Shown here piece after piece: positions 25,413 to 39,075 of a stretch of DNA of 64,000 nucleotides; within the stretch, counting starts at the first letter, position 1, and each line of letters begins with the position of its first letter. This stretch comes from Sapria himalayana (Eukaryota; Streptophyta; Magnoliopsida; Malpighiales; Rafflesiaceae): contig JAREIK010003112.1 of the NCBI GenBank assembly GCA_029783825.1, positions 78,010 through 142,009 on the forward strand, in the 5' to 3' direction. The notes under the pieces are model-generated. The model saw only the letters and a list, made by a program, of their open reading frames with translations, did no database searches and was not told the origin of the DNA. The position numbers and the translations under genes were made by a program.

Positions 25413-28400
25413 TTAATTATCGATATCACTATTATCCTCCAATGTATCTTCTGACATTTTGTCTAATTTTGATGAAAGTTCCAATTCATCTTCAGATAGA
25501 AAATGATCATCTTCAATTTCTATTAGGCTACCATTTGAGTCATATAAGTTTTCTGGATCTTCATCTACATGCACAAACTCAATATTATTTATGTCATCTT
25601 TTTGAAATACTGGTGGAATAGCTAGGTTTGCACTTTTTTGTTGAGTTGTTGGTACTTTAAAATTTGATCAAGCTTTAATTTTGAAAATCACCCACCAGTT
25701 ACTCTTATCATGAGATAAACTAATATATGTACAATAATATACTTGAGTGGCTTGAACTACCATAATAAATGGCTCATATCGATTATATTTATGTATATGG
25801 TTAACATCTACTAGCTTATAATCCAAATGAATCTTTATACCCATATTTCATGTAGGATCAAACTAATTCCACTTTAATAATACAATCCTATTATTTTTTA
25901 GTTCAGGATACTCCAACCCAATAACTTCTGTTAGTTGACCATAATAATCAATCTCATCTACACTATAACTTGTGCCTTTAATGCATACACTCATTGTTGT
26001 TTTAGAAGAACCGTACCTAATTATGTGAAATTTATATCCATTGACAAAATACCTAGGATAAGTTGTCACATTCAGACCTTTACTTAGATTTTGAATGAAT
26101 ATATTGGAATCTCCATTTGAAAAATCATTTTCCTGTCGCATAAATTGAATAAATGATGTTAATAACTAAAAGATACTAATAAATCAAATAATTCAAAAAA
26201 TTAAAACTTAATAATTCTCACATAGTTTTTGAACCAATTCACAAATTCTATTTCTAGGATATAATTGACCTCATGGCTATAAATGGTTGGATGTCTGTTT
26301 TAACTACTCAACATAAACACTACAAAAATATAAATAGAGGGAGAACAAAGTAAATCAATTTTTAATTATTCCTTTAAAGGACAAAATTAGACTATGATTA
26401 AACCTACAATAATTTTGGGTATACATACTCAATATATGGTGGACCCTCTTCACAATTAAATAAAACATATATCTGGGTTGCTTTGTACTCTTCATCTATC
26501 ATACATCTTTTTTTTATCTTCCAAATGCTCTTCTAGGGTGCTTGAAGATAGATAGCTTATCCATAGAATCATCTTATACAAGCACATGGCCTTCATCAAT
26601 CCGAGGCACATTTCTATTTTTTGTATTGACATGATACTCAAAATAATAAATACAAAAAGATGATGCTTCTTCTACTAAATATGCATTGCAAATTGAACCT
26701 TCAACTTTTGCATTGTACTAACATTCAATTTCAACTTATGAAGTTACTTACAACTATAATATTAGGTTTCAATTATATCAAATTACAATATTAATTTATG
26801 CTTTAAATAATAAAACACCACTACTTATATTTATTTACCTTTCAAAAGGATACATCCACATGTATTGCACTAGCCTGGCTATCTTTGCTACATATGCCAA
26901 TTGAACTAGAAAATGCTCCATTTATTTAAAAATGCTCGGTGAGAATATCCATTCAAGCTTACAAATAATAAAAGGTAAGTTATTCTCCAGTCTCACCATG
27001 TCACCTTTTTGATTGTGGTTGCAGTTAGCTAATTGAAGAACAAACTAAGTTCGATAAGGACCTTCCAAACACTTAGGAGAAGAAATTCATGAAATACAAT
27101 TAGTATTATTCTCTGCATAAATGCATAACAGTCATGACCTTTCATTCCAAATAACTTAAGATTTTTCATATCCACACATCTACCCATATTTGATGCATAT
27201 CCATCAAAGAATTTCAAATTTTTAATTCATTCATACAATGTCTATCTTGCCTTCTTATCATGTGTGTAACAAGCTTTAGAGTATTTCTCTATTACTTTAT
27301 TCAATTTCAATTCAAGACACTGATAGTAATCATTCAACTCTTGTCTTGATTTTAAAGTGTGCTTTGTTTTTCCATCTATATTAAGGACAATGTTGAAAAT
27401 ATTGTCAAACACATCTTTTTCAATATGCATTACATTCATGTTTTGACGAATTAAATTGGACTTCCAATAGGGCAAGTCCCAAAAAATACTGCGTTTCCTC
27501 AACCCAAATACTTTTTATATTGGACCATTAGTTTCAGTAGCATCCTTTTCAATTACTTTCTTCAGACCCAAACTCTAAATCTCTTTCATAATATCATCTT
27601 TTGAATGAACAACTGGTGCAACTATCATCACTATTTTATTTTTTTGAAATGTAGTTTTATTTCTATGGAATGGATGATTCATAGGTAGAAACTTATGATG
27701 GTTATCAAACCATGATTGTTTAGGACTAAATTTGAGGGGAAATGCATCAGACTTATCCATCCAATATGGGCATGCTAATCATCATGTGGTACTCCAACCA
27801 GACAATATTGAATATGTAGGAAAATCACTTTCCGTCCACATAAGGGCCACTCACATAATGAAATTTTGCTTTTTTGAGATATCATATATATTCATGCTAA
27901 TATACCACAAATTATTTAACTCTACTATAATCGGCTGTAAGTACATCTAGCATGTCTTTCACATTATTTGGCTCTAGAACCAATATTTACAAAAACATAT
28001 ATCGCTCCTTCATACACAATGATGGACGCATATTATAAGGTATCACTATCACTGGCCATGTTGAATACTATTGTCCAGATTGGCCAAATGGTGGAAATCC
28101 ATCAGTGCAAAGATTTAATCTCACATTTCAACTTTCAGCTACAAAATCTTGATGTATATGATTAAAATGGTTCCAAGCAAGTGAATCTGATGGATGACAC
28201 ATCACTAGTTATTCAACCTCATGCTCAGAATGCCACCTCATATCATGTGTTGTAGCATTTGATGCATATATTCTCTACAATCGAGGAATTAAAAGGAAGT
28301 AATACATCTTATTAAATGCAACTTTATCTTTTGTCGTATATATGCAGCACAGCGTACCTTTTTAAATTGATGATTATCACAAAAATTACAGCTAATTAAA

Positions 28401-29100
28401 TCACTCTCACCCCCACAATATAACATAAATCCATTAAAACAACAATCAATTTTTTCTACTGGTAGACCCATACCTCATAATAACTTTTTAGTGTTGTAAA
28501 AGTTGTTAGTGACTAAATTATTATCCGTAACAATCTCCTTCATCAGTTTTGTCACCTGGTCAAATAATTTCTCAGACATATGATTTTCTGACTTCATGCT
28601 CTTGAGTCGAGCCACAAGTAACAATTGCGAATGTATTTTACAACTAGGCAACAACTCTTTATCTGTAGCTTTAAGGATATTATAAAATTTATGATCTTCA
28701 GGATTAGGTGCTTCATCCATGTAATCTATATTGAATTCAGCACCAGCAGCTTCCATGCCATTCTATGGTATGTGTTTGATGCTTCTTCACCACATACATA
28801 CTATTCAATACCCTTATTTCAGTCAATGTTCAAAGCCATTTTACTTTCTCCATAATAAATCCAAACAAAATAATTTGGTACAAAGCCATAGTTAGCCACA
28901 TAGTATCATATAGTGTTTACATCATGAAAAGGCATATTCTGACACTTGCAGTTATTACATGGACACTTAATTCTTTTTCCATCCATCCATATCAATTGAC
29001 TACATGCAAAGTTAATGATATTTTCTAGCCCACTCAAAAAATCTTGATTCGAAATTACTTTCATAAATCTTTTGTACATGCACTGACGATCTGAACTCTT
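25413..29100 (-). pseudogene. TNP2-type CACTA transposase pseudogene
   Basis: This is the DDE transposase of the CACTA element. Reading the minus strand from 29100, the domains appear in family order. First comes a transposase-associated N-terminal domain (29090-28860, with the cysteine cluster CPCNNCKC). Then comes a conserved linker (28756-28289, with FYNILKATDKELLPSCKI). The TNP2 core (about 28230-27240) has LCTDGFPPFGQ, probably around a catalytic Asp, and ACPYWMDKSDAFPLKF with one Cys changed to Trp, then KRSIFWDLPYWKSNLIRQNM. A DUF4218-like region (27230-26640) has FFDGYASNMGRCVDMKN and YMWMYPFER. A DUF4216-like region (26141-25700) is followed by an acidic tail (EIEDDHFLSEDELE) ending in TAA at 25413-25415. 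Stops and frame changes separate the pieces, so it is not functional. The true start and introns cannot be placed; upstream exons may exist. Confidence 0.88.
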
Positions 29101-29109
29101 TTGACCTAT

Positions 29110-30584
29110 TATATTTGTAAAGAAAAATGCTCAATCATTATTCTAAATTAAACATTCAATGACTACAAAATATACTAATAATTAAATAAAATCACTTATA
29201 GATGAATATGCAAATATAAAATATCATGAATATTGAGGCAATGAATTTGTAAAATCTACATGAAGAAATAGAGCATTTTTTAGTACGTTAAAGATTAATA
29301 GATATCATGCTATTACTAGATGAAATGAGCATACTATGTGAACGGACAATAAAGGAAAGAAAAAAAAGAAAGGAATTAAAAGTTTGAAGGAGTAAGCTTC
29401 TCACTTCTCAATGAAGATCAAATAGCACAATTTTTACAATGATTCAACTCAATCTTTGAATATTAAATTAAAAAAGAAAGAAAAAATAAATGGAATGAAG
29501 ATCCAATTCCAACAACTCTTGGAAAATGAATTAATGAAGAATTAATACATGAACAAAAACATTTTTGGACAAGAAAACATATCATACAAAGTATTCAACT
29601 AGAATACATTGAAGTGAAGCAAGCCATAATTACAGATTTCTAGCTTTACAAATATAGACTAATTAGAGATACAAAGAATTAAATACATTAACATTAATAT
29701 TATTTGTGGAAAATTGCAATCAAAAGATAGTTTGTATAAGAAAACTTACATACAGTTCAAATTAATACCTAATCAATATGAAGGATGAGAACATATTAAT
29801 TTAGCAAAAATTTTAGATATATCCATCACTTATATACTGGTGATTAATGATTTTGGTACTTGTAATGATTTATCATGAACATCTAGTTTAATACTGTGTT
29901 CATGAGGAGGATCTTCGACCATTTATATAATTGTGGTAATAACTTCACTTTACATGATATTATACAAACACAAATATCTACTATATAATTTCAATGGAAA
30001 ATTCAATATATGGTGATATTTAGGGTAGAAGAAGAATTTTGAAATAACAAATAGTAGAATCAAAACAGACCCTTAGCAGTTGCAATGGTCTTGTGGACAA
30101 TTGAATTAAAGATGTTCAATATTATTTAATTTTAATTGAAGGCTATAAAATAAAAATGATAAAAAAAATATTGTTGTTGTATTCTAATAAATTTCAATAA
30201 TATTTAATTAAGCATATAAAAATATTTTAACGACTCTCATTTATGAGTAATAATGTTTGATGATACTCAAAATTCAATTAAAATAACAAAATCTATGTCT
30301 TTTGATGCATTTTAAAGATATACAAATGTATTTTATATATATTGATGATTTATATTTAATTATATTTATTACAAATTATTTTAAAATGTAACAAATTTTT
30401 TAATAAGAATAAATTGTTTAAATAAAAATTTAATGAAGTTCAATGATGCTTGATATGTTTGTTAATATTCATGTCTTAGTTATTTTTTTCAATTAATTTA
30501 AATGAGCTTGGATATTAATTGATATTTTTTAACATTATTCCACACGTGTTCAATAAAATATATAATATATACACACAAACAAAC

Positions 30585-30590
<6 letters not shown>
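29110..30590 (-). other. AT-rich region upstream of TNP2
   Basis: No coding sequence or family is recognised. By position it would be the 5' untranslated region, first intron or promoter of the minus-strand TNP2 gene. It contains ordinary AT-rich sequence without obvious tandem structure, ending near 30560-30600 in ACAAACAAACATACATACAT-type simple repeats. Confidence 0.5.

Positions 30591-30596
<6 letters not shown>

Positions 30597-30639
<43 letters not shown>
30597..30639. repeat. (TA)n microsatellite
   Basis: This is a perfect TA run beside the GC-rich island. Such runs are frequent in this transposon family and seem to be where unrelated sequences enter. Confidence 0.9.
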
Positions 30640-30641
<2 letters not shown>

Positions 30642-30644
30642 ACA

Positions 30645-31120
30645 TTGATTATAGATGTGTCAAATGGGACGTGCCGGGCAAGCCCGGCCCATTTTTTTCA
30701 GGTTCGGCCGTGCTTTCGTGCTGTGCCAGGCATGTCACGGTACAGTAAACATGTCGTGCTTGGCTCGGCACAATTTTGTGGGGGTTCAGCCCGGCATGGG
30801 CCCGCGGCACGATTCGCCAGGTTCGCCCTGGTCGGGCTGAATTCTAAATTAAAAAAAATAGGCTTTTAGTGCGCGCCGTCGTGCCGAACTCATAATTTTT
30901 TAAAAAATTAGGGTTTCGGCACCCCTGTAACCCTAATTTTAAAAAAAAATTAATTTCGATACAGTACCATGCCGGGCCAGGCACGACACGATTGTGCCAT
31001 TTGTCGGGCACGGCACCAGCTCGGGCATGGGAAATTTCCGTGCCAAGCTTGCCTAGGCACGGCTGAATCGTGCCGTGCCTAGAGCCGGGCCAGGCCGGCA
31101 CGAGCTACTAAAAAATTGTG
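30645..31120. repeat. GC-rich interspersed repeat (possible MITE-like insertion)
   Basis: This roughly 475-bp block is very GC-rich inside DNA that is otherwise mostly A and T. It is dense in GCCGGGC, GGCACG and GCCCGGC words on both strands (for example CGTGCCGGGCAAGCCCGGCC near 30670 and GAGCCGGGCCAGGCCGGC near 31081), with a short AT-rich centre at about 30890-30955 containing AATTTTTTAAAAAATT. The two halves are roughly inverted copies, so the strand could fold back. Similar GTGCCGGGCACGGC-rich dispersed sequences are known to me from plant genomes, but I cannot name a family and see no clear terminal repeats or target duplication. The open frames in it are by-products of low stop-codon density. 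Confidence 0.6.
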
Positions 31121-32128
31121 AGTATAACAAATTATGCCTAATATAGTTATTTTTAATTATTTAGAGTTTTATATCGTTATACAAATATGTATAAATAGTT
31201 ATACACATATAGTTAAACATAATGTTGTATGTTGTTATACATGTAATTATAAATATAGTTACATGTGATTATACAAATAGTTAGACATCTAGTTATACTT
31301 ATATTTAAACATGTAGGAATATATATTTTTTCATTAATTTTTATTTATTTATACATATAGTTATGCATAGGTATAGATATATTTAAATAAATTTTTATAT
31401 ACTATTATATAACAATGTATATTAAATATATATTGTTAATTATATATTTAAATATAGGTATGTATAAAGTTTTTATAGTTATACATATAGTAAAAGGCAA
31501 TTATTTATAGTTATATTTTCTTATACCTATTGTATATTTAAGTATAAATAGATTTATATATAATTATATTTAATTATACATATAGTTATAAATATGTATG
31601 TAGTTAAAGATATAGTTATATATAATGTTTTTATAGTTATACATATAGTAAATTACAATTATATATAGTTATATATTATTATATATAAAGTATTTTTTTA
31701 AAAAATATAGTTATATAGAATTATACATATAGTTATAAATTATTATATAGTTAAAAAATTGTTATATATAGTTAAATATAGTTATAAAAATAGATTACAT
31801 AGTTACTAATATAATTAAATATAGTTATAAAGAGTTTTATATAGATTTACAAATATTTATAAATAGTTTTACATATATAGTTAAACATATAGTTATATAT
31901 ATGTTGTTATAAGTTTTAATTATAATTATAGTTACATGTGTAATTGCACACATAGTAATACATATAGTTATAAATGTAGTTATACATGTTGTAGATGTAA
32001 TTAAATATATTTTTTCATGTAATTATATATATTTAGACATATCGTTATGTATAGGTATTAATGTAGATATATATATTTATATATAGTTATATTTTGATAT
32101 ACATATTGTTAAATACATTTATATATAG

Positions 32129-32180
<52 letters not shown>

Positions 32181-32240
32181 TATATGTTGTTATACTTATA
32201 TATAGTTATGTATACTATTTTTATAGTTATACATATAGTA
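31121..32240 (-). repeat. ATAACTATA-type internal repeats of CACTA element
   Basis: This is built from TATAGTTATA, ACATATAGTTA and similar words, the inverse of the TATAACTATA words at 46600-46920 and 54300-57800. That inversion fits the opposite orientation of this element. A (TA)n run lies at 32130-32176. No coding sequence is present. Confidence 0.75.
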
Positions 32241-32242
32241 AA

Positions 32243-32243
<1 letters not shown>

Positions 32244-32275
<32 letters not shown>
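32244..32275. repeat. (CA)n microsatellite
   Basis: This is a perfect AC dinucleotide run of 16 units at the border between the ATAACTATA-type repeats and the conserved 5' block. Confidence 0.95.
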
Positions 32276-32278
<3 letters not shown>

Positions 32279-32299
32279 TAATGTGTTATTAATCTTGGG

Positions 32300-34010
32300 A
32301 TCATCTTTTTTATGAAATTTATTATGTAATTATTAAATATGTTGTTATATTCACACTTCTCACCACATACACTAACCCTCTATTTGTGACTAACACATCC
32401 ATGTAAAAATAAACACTGCCACAAGCATGTCTGTGTGGCAAAATAGATGGAAAAAAGATGAACACATCCGTGTTGAGAACTAGTAAGCCAGGTTTATTGG
32501 AGAATAAACATAAGCTAGGAAAAATATGAAATTGGAAAAAAAAATATTAGAATCAAAACAAACACTACTGCATTATGATAAGCGATGAAGAGAAAGGGTA
32601 GAAGGCACACCTCAAATCGATAAGAAACTCACGGTTGAAGTAAATATTCTTACTCCATTATTAGGTTTTGTTTTGATTTATCCGTGTTAAGAAAGATAGG
32701 CAGATGACACTAGTTAGAGACTTAGAGTTTTCTCTAGACAACAAGATATGGTTTTTTAAGTTTTAAAATTTCGTAAATGTTTTAATTTTTAATTGGCAAA
32801 ACATTTAATAAACAATAAATATATATAAAACATATAGACTCACCTTTTTTTACTTAATAAATTATTTTCAATAATTTAATGTGTGTGTAGCAAGGCACAC
32901 ATAAAAAACAAACACCTTACAATTTTTAATTATTAAACTAATTAAATAATTAATATATAAATAATTTCTAAAAACAGATGTTTGGTCTTCCAACTAGAAA
33001 AATAAATTAAATGGCTTTAAAATTTGTAAACTTCACATAGCAAGGCACACATGAAAAGATGATTGGTCTTCAAGCAACTCTACTAAGAATTATAAATACT
33101 CTTTATGTTAAAAAATATATAAATATATATATTTTATGGTTATAAATTTTTAAGAATTCATATTAATTTTTATGAAGATAATAAGAAATATTTTTAAAGG
33201 CATAAAATTTCATTTTATTTTATAAAATTTATAATCTATAAAATTCTAAAAATTATTTAAAGCGAGAAGATCATTAAAAAAAGTTATATTAATTATTTTG
33301 ATAAATATGAAATATTAAAAGCCAATGATAAAAATTTTACTCAATTATTTAATTCTTATAAATTTCAGTAGGGGCAAACATATATGTATTTATCTTTAAA
33401 TATTAATTTATTTTCTTTTTAATTTAATTAAAAATTTTAAATTTTTTTTATAATTCTAAATTTTCAAATTTTTTTTTGTAATTATTTTTTTAAAAGTTTT
33501 TTATAATCATAAAACTATATTTTTAACATAAAATAATATTAATATTTACTAGTTTATTCGTTAATTCAAATATTTTTGTAATTATTTTATATTTAATCAT
33601 ACAAAGAATTATTTTAGGTTTTTATTAGTAGAAATTTTAATGTATGTTCATTTATTTTTTAAAATATCTTTAATAATTATTATAATTATAGAATTAATTA
33701 TTTAATGTATTTTAAATACAATTATTTAAATTTCTTAATTAATAATTTTAGAAAAATTTTTTGTATACTTTTTAAAAAATTTGATAATCATAAAAAATGT
33801 TATTTTAGTTCTTATTAATATAATTTTTTTTTGTATTTATATATTTTTAAAAGTATCTATTTATAATATCCTATTTTTAAAATTATATGAAGAGAATGTA
33901 ACTTTCAAGGATCGCTCATCTATAGACCATGATATACATTTAATATACAAAATTAAATAAAATATTAAATAATTAATAATATGATAAAAAAAGTTAAATC
34001 ATTAAACATT
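32300..34010 (-). other. Conserved 5' non-coding block of CACTA family
   Basis: The inverse complement matches 41345-42660 and 47975-49230. Examples are the stretch containing GTGTACCTTGCTACACACAT (42435-42455; inverse at about 32880-32900), the stretch with ATTTATAACCATAAAATA, and the GACTCTAGAGA-like stretch near 32720-32735. No reading frame is conserved, so this is probably leader, promoter or intron of the transposase gene. Confidence 0.65.
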
Positions 34011-34014
34011 AGCA

Positions 34015-34402
34015 ACTAAAATTATCCCTAGCCCAAATAGCTAGGGAAAAATCCCTAGCTAAATGCATAAATTTTGAGAAAATTAACATTTAAGGAATAA
34101 TTATTTGTGAATAAATATAAAATAAAAAAAAATTTAAATAATTATTTACCTATGGATTTAGATAAATAGAATACTTCGGTAAATCCATTGCGAAATTTGC
34201 AATTTTATTTGTGCAAAAATCTACTACAATATTAGCTAGGAAAAATTTTAAATCGAGAATTTCCATCCCAAATATGTCACAGATTTGTAATTCTATGTAA
34301 AATCTAAAATATCTTTCTATTCCATAGCTAAATCCTTGCTATTTAACTAACAATTTTTCCATAGCTAAATTTCCCAAGCTAAACAGACATTTTCTTGTAC
34401 TA
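34015..34402 (-). repeat. 5' subterminal repeats and terminus of the minus-strand CACTA
   Basis: It contains AAATAGCTAGGGAAAAATCC and CCCTAGCTAAA (about 34037-34065) plus degenerate copies up to 34385, then the terminus TTTTCTTGTACTA. The terminal bases differ from the family consensus at two positions, so this end has mutated since insertion. Confidence 0.65.
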
Positions 34403-34554
34403 CTAGATATTTATCTGTCTATTTTTTTATCTTTCTATATGTCTATATATCTATATGTTTATATATCTATATGTCCATCAGTCTATCATTCTATTTGTCT
34501 ATCTATATATTTATCTATTTATCTACTTGCATACATATCTATCAATCTATATAC

Positions 34555-34612
<58 letters not shown>

Positions 34613-37478
34613 ATCTATCTTTTTGTCAATCAGTTAAATGTTGAGTCATTCAGTCTATCAGTCTATTAGTCTATCTATCAGTCATTATGTGTATATGTTT
34701 ATTTGTCTATCTATCTAGATTTCTATCTATCTATATATCAATCAATTATTCTATCTTTCTCTCTATATATCAATCTATCTATCTATCTTTCTATCTATTT
34801 ATATATCTATTTATCTATTTATCTATCTATTTATCTATCTATCTGTCTGTCTGTCTATTTATCTATCTATCTAATTATCTATTTTTCTATTTATCTATCT
34901 AACTATCTATATGTCAAACTGTCTTTTATCTATATGACTATTTGTCTATCTATCTATATATTTGTCTATCTTTCTATCTGTCTGTCTATATGTGTATCTG
35001 TCTATGTGTCTATCTATGTAACTATCTAACTGACTATCTATCTATTTATCTATCTACCTATCTATATATCAAACTATGTATAGATCTATCAATCTTTTTA
35101 TCTATCTATTAGTCTATTAATCTATCAGTCTATCAGTTTATCTATCTATCTTTCAAACTATATATCTGTCTATCATTCTATTTTTCTATCTATATTTCTA
35201 TCTATTTATTTATCTATCAATCTATCTAACTATCTGTTTGTTAATCTCTATATCTATCTATCTTTCTATTTATCTATCTATCTTTCTATCTATTTGTTAA
35301 TCTGTCTATATATTTATCTAACTTTCTATCTATCTATCTATTTATTTGTATATCTATCTAACTGTGTATCTATCCATTGTTTATATGTTTATATGTCTAT
35401 CTATTTATCTATCTATCTATCTATCCTATCTATATATCTAGATCTCTATCTATCTATCTATCTATCTATTTATCTGGTATCTACCTATCAGTCTATCAGT
35501 CTATCGATCTATTTATGTGTATATATATTAATTTGCTTATATATCTATTTATTTATTTGTCTATATGTTTATCAATCTATTTGTCTATCTATATATTTTT
35601 CTATCTACCTATTTATCAATTTTATTATCTATCTATCTATTTGTGTGTGTGTGTATATATATATACATATATATATATATCTATCTATCTATCTATCTAA
35701 CTATCTATATGACTATCTATATATCTATTTGTCTATCTAGATATCTATCTATCTATTTGTTTGTCTATTTTCTATCTAGCTGTCTATCTATCTACTGGTC
35801 AACTTGTCAACCTCTATACCTAACTATCTGTCCATTTGTCTATCTTTCTATATTTCTATCTATCAATCAGTCTATGTGTATATCTGTTAATCTATCTCTC
35901 TATCTGTCTGTCTGTATGTTTGTCTATCTATCTTTCTATCTATATATCTATATGTCTATCTATCAATCTATTTTTCTATCTATTTATTTGTCTACTAGTT
36001 TATTTATCTATCTCTATCATTCTATCATTTTATCTTTCAATCTATATATTTATCTATCTATCTTCTATCTATCTTTATACCTACCTACCTACCTATCTAT
36101 ATATCTATCTGTCAATCAATCAATCAATCATTTAATCAATCAATTAATCAATCTATCTATCTATCTATCTTTATGTCTCTCTGTCTATATATCTATCTAT
36201 CTATTTTTCAATAAACCTTTGTGTCAATCAATCAATCTATCTATCGATCTATCTATCTATCTATCAGTTTATCAGTATATCTTTCTAAATATTTATCTGT
36301 TTATCTTTATATCTGCCTATCTATCTATTTTTCTATCTATCCATTTGTCAATCTTTCTATATGTCAATCTGCCTATTTGACTATCTGTTAATATGTCTAT
36401 CAATCAATCTATCTATCTATCTGTCTAGCTATCTATCTATTTATCTTTCTTTCTTTCTTTTTATATGTATTTATATCGATCAATCAATCAATCAATCTTT
36501 CTATCTATCTGCCTATTTGTCTGCCTGTCTGTCTATTTATATTTATGTCTATTAGCCTCTCTATCTATCCATCTATCTATCGATCTAAAATTTGTCTATC
36601 TATTTCTATATCTATATGTCTATCGGTCTATCTATCTAGCCGTCTATCTTTCTATCTATTTTTTAAGGTGTCTATGTGTGTATCTATCTATAAATATATC
36701 AATATATCTATCTATCTTTCTGTCTATCTGTATATTTGTAAATCTGTCCAAATATGCATGTGTCTATATATCAATCTAACGAACTATCTATCTGTAAATT
36801 GATCTATATGACTATCTATCTATTAGTATTTCTATCTATCTATCTATCTATATATCATTCTATTAGTCTATCAGACTATTTGATTTTTATTTTATCTGTA
36901 TATCTATCTATATGTATATATGTCTATCTATCTATTTGTTTATTTGTTTATCAATCTATCTATCTGTCTATCTGTCTATCTATTTATATATCTATCAAAC
37001 TTCTTTTCAAACTATCTGTCTATCTGTCTATCTATCTATCTATTAATTTCTCAATCTGTGAATCAATCAATCTATCTCTCTATCTATCTATTTCCCTATC
37101 TATCTTTCTATCTATTTTCTTATGTATCTATCTATCTATATAATAGTCTTTATATCTACTATCTATCTATTGATCTATTTGTTTGTCAATTTTTCTATCT
37201 ATCTAATTGTCAATATATATAAATATAAATATATTTGTCTATCTGTCTATCTGTCTATCTATATAAATAAATTTTTATCTGTCTATCTATTTATATATAA
37301 ATATAAATAAATAAATATATATATCTATATAAATATAAATATCTAAATAAATAAATAAATAAATATATATATATATATATATATATTTGTCGATCTGTCT
37401 ATCTATTTATTTGTCTATCTGTTTATTTATCATTATATCAATTTATCAAACTTTCTATCTATTTATCTAAATTTCTAT

Positions 37479-37728
37479 CTATGTTTCTATCTATATACCT
37501 ATCTATGTACCTATCAACCTATCTATCTATGTATTTATTTATTTGTCTGTCTATCTATCTGTTAGTCTATCAATTTATCTATCTTTTTATTTTTCAACCT
37601 ATGTTTCTATCTATATACCTATCTATGTACCTATCAACCTATCTATCTATGTATTTATTTATTTGTCTGTCTATCTATCTGTTAGTCTATCAATTTATCT
37701 ATCTTTTTATTTTTCAACCTATGTTTCT
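37479..37728 (+). repeat. Exact 120-bp tandem duplication
   Basis: Positions 37479-37608 are identical to 37599-37728, so there are two full copies with a period of exactly 120 bp. Surrounding TCTA sequence is highly degenerate, so this is a young duplication within an old array. Confidence 0.95.
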
Positions 37729-38024
37729 CACCATTTGTCAATCAATCTATTTATCTATATGTCTATCTATCTATATGTATATCTATATATCTTTCTTTCA
37801 GTCTATCTTTACATCTATTTGTCTATTTATCTGTTTATCTTTATGTCTGCCTATATGTCTATAAGTTTATCTATCTATCTATCATTCTATCATTCTACAT
37901 GTGTATCTATTTATTAATCTATTTATTTACTTGCCAATTTATTAATCTATGTATCTATCTATTTATATATCTATCTATCTAGCTACCTCTCTGTCGGTCT
38001 ATCTGTTTATTAGTTTATTAGTTT

Positions 38025-39075
38025 ATTAGTCATTTAGTGTAATTTTCTATGACTCTATCTGTCTATGAGTATATATGTCTATATGTCTATATGTCTTTAT
38101 GTCTATCTATCTAGTTGTCTATTTATGTATCTATCAATTTGTCTATTTGTCTATCTGTCTATCTATCTATCCATATATTTATCTATCTATTTGTCTAGTT
38201 CTCTTTCTGTCAATCAATCTATCTATTTATCTATTTATCTGTCTATCTATATTTCTATCTATATGTCTATCTGTCTATATGTCTATCTATCTTTTTGTTT
38301 AACTCTCTAGCTGTCTATCTATCTTTCTGTGTATCTATCTATCTAACTATTTGTCAATCTATCTATCTATCTATTTATCTATCTTTATTTCTATCTATCT
38401 ATTTATCAGTCTATCTTTCTAATTGTCCATCTGTTTATATGTATATCTATCTATATTTCTATTTGTCTATTTTTTAATGTCTATCTATCTATTTATTTAT
38501 TTATATATTTGTCTATCTATTTATCTATCATTTCTATATGTCTATCCATCAGTTTATTTTTTTATCAATCATTCAGTCTATTTTTTATAACTCTATCTGT
38601 CTATTAGAATATATGTCTATATATCTCTATGTCTCTATGTCTCTATGTCTATATGTCTAGCCGTCTATCTTTCTATCCGTCTATCTATCTATCTATCTAT
38701 ATGTATATTTATCTATATATCTATCTATCTGTCTATAGATATATCTATCTGTTTGTCTATTTATCTAGCTATCTTTTTTTATTTCTATATATCTATCAGT
38801 CTATCTTTCTAATCGTCTATCTGTTTATATGTATATCTATCTATCTTTTTATTTTTCTACTTATCATTATGTCTATTTGTCTTTCTGTCAATCTGTTTAT
38901 TGATTTATTTTTTTATTTGTCTATCTATCTATCTATCTATCTGTTTGTCTGTTTGTCTGTATAAAAATTTACTTATTTATCAATCATTCAGTCTATTTTT
39001 TATCACTTTATTTGTCTATCAGAATATATGCCTATATTTCTATATGTCTTTATGTCTTTATGTCTTTTTGTCTAT
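38025..39075 (+). repeat. Threefold higher-order block in TCTA array
   Basis: Three related segments begin near 38030, 38572 and 38988. Each has the order CAGTCTATTTTTTAT-like sequence, ACTCTATCTGTCTAT, GAATATATGTCTATAT, then repeated TATGTCTTTATGTC. Spacings between the ACTCTATCTG landmarks are about 538 and 414 bp. The copies differ at many sites. Confidence 0.55.

Larger units (their letters stand above)
22541..34402 (-). mobile_element. Complete, decayed CACTA transposon (11.9 kb)
   Basis: This is an En/Spm-superfamily DNA transposon on the minus strand. The 3' terminus is CACTATAAAAAAAATAC at 22541. The 5' terminus is TTTTCTTGTACTA ending at 34402, a mutated form of TTTTCTTGTAGTG. The 3-bp sequence CTA flanks both sides (22538-22540 and 34403-34405), the target duplication length expected for CACTA elements. 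From the 5' end on the minus strand it contains subterminal repeats, a 5' block shared with 40584-42890 and 46927-49395, ATAACTATA-type repeats, a GC-rich island, a TNP2 gene and a TnpA gene. Both genes are broken, so it cannot mobilise itself. It is inserted in TCTA array. Confidence 0.88.

Noticed and set aside
30645..31101. Frames over the GC-rich island
   Set aside because: High GC removes stop codons; overlapping frames on both strands have no similarity to known proteins.
22541..34402. Functional autonomous CACTA element
   Set aside because: TNP2 and TnpA both contain multiple stops and frame breaks, and the 5' terminal bases are mutated.
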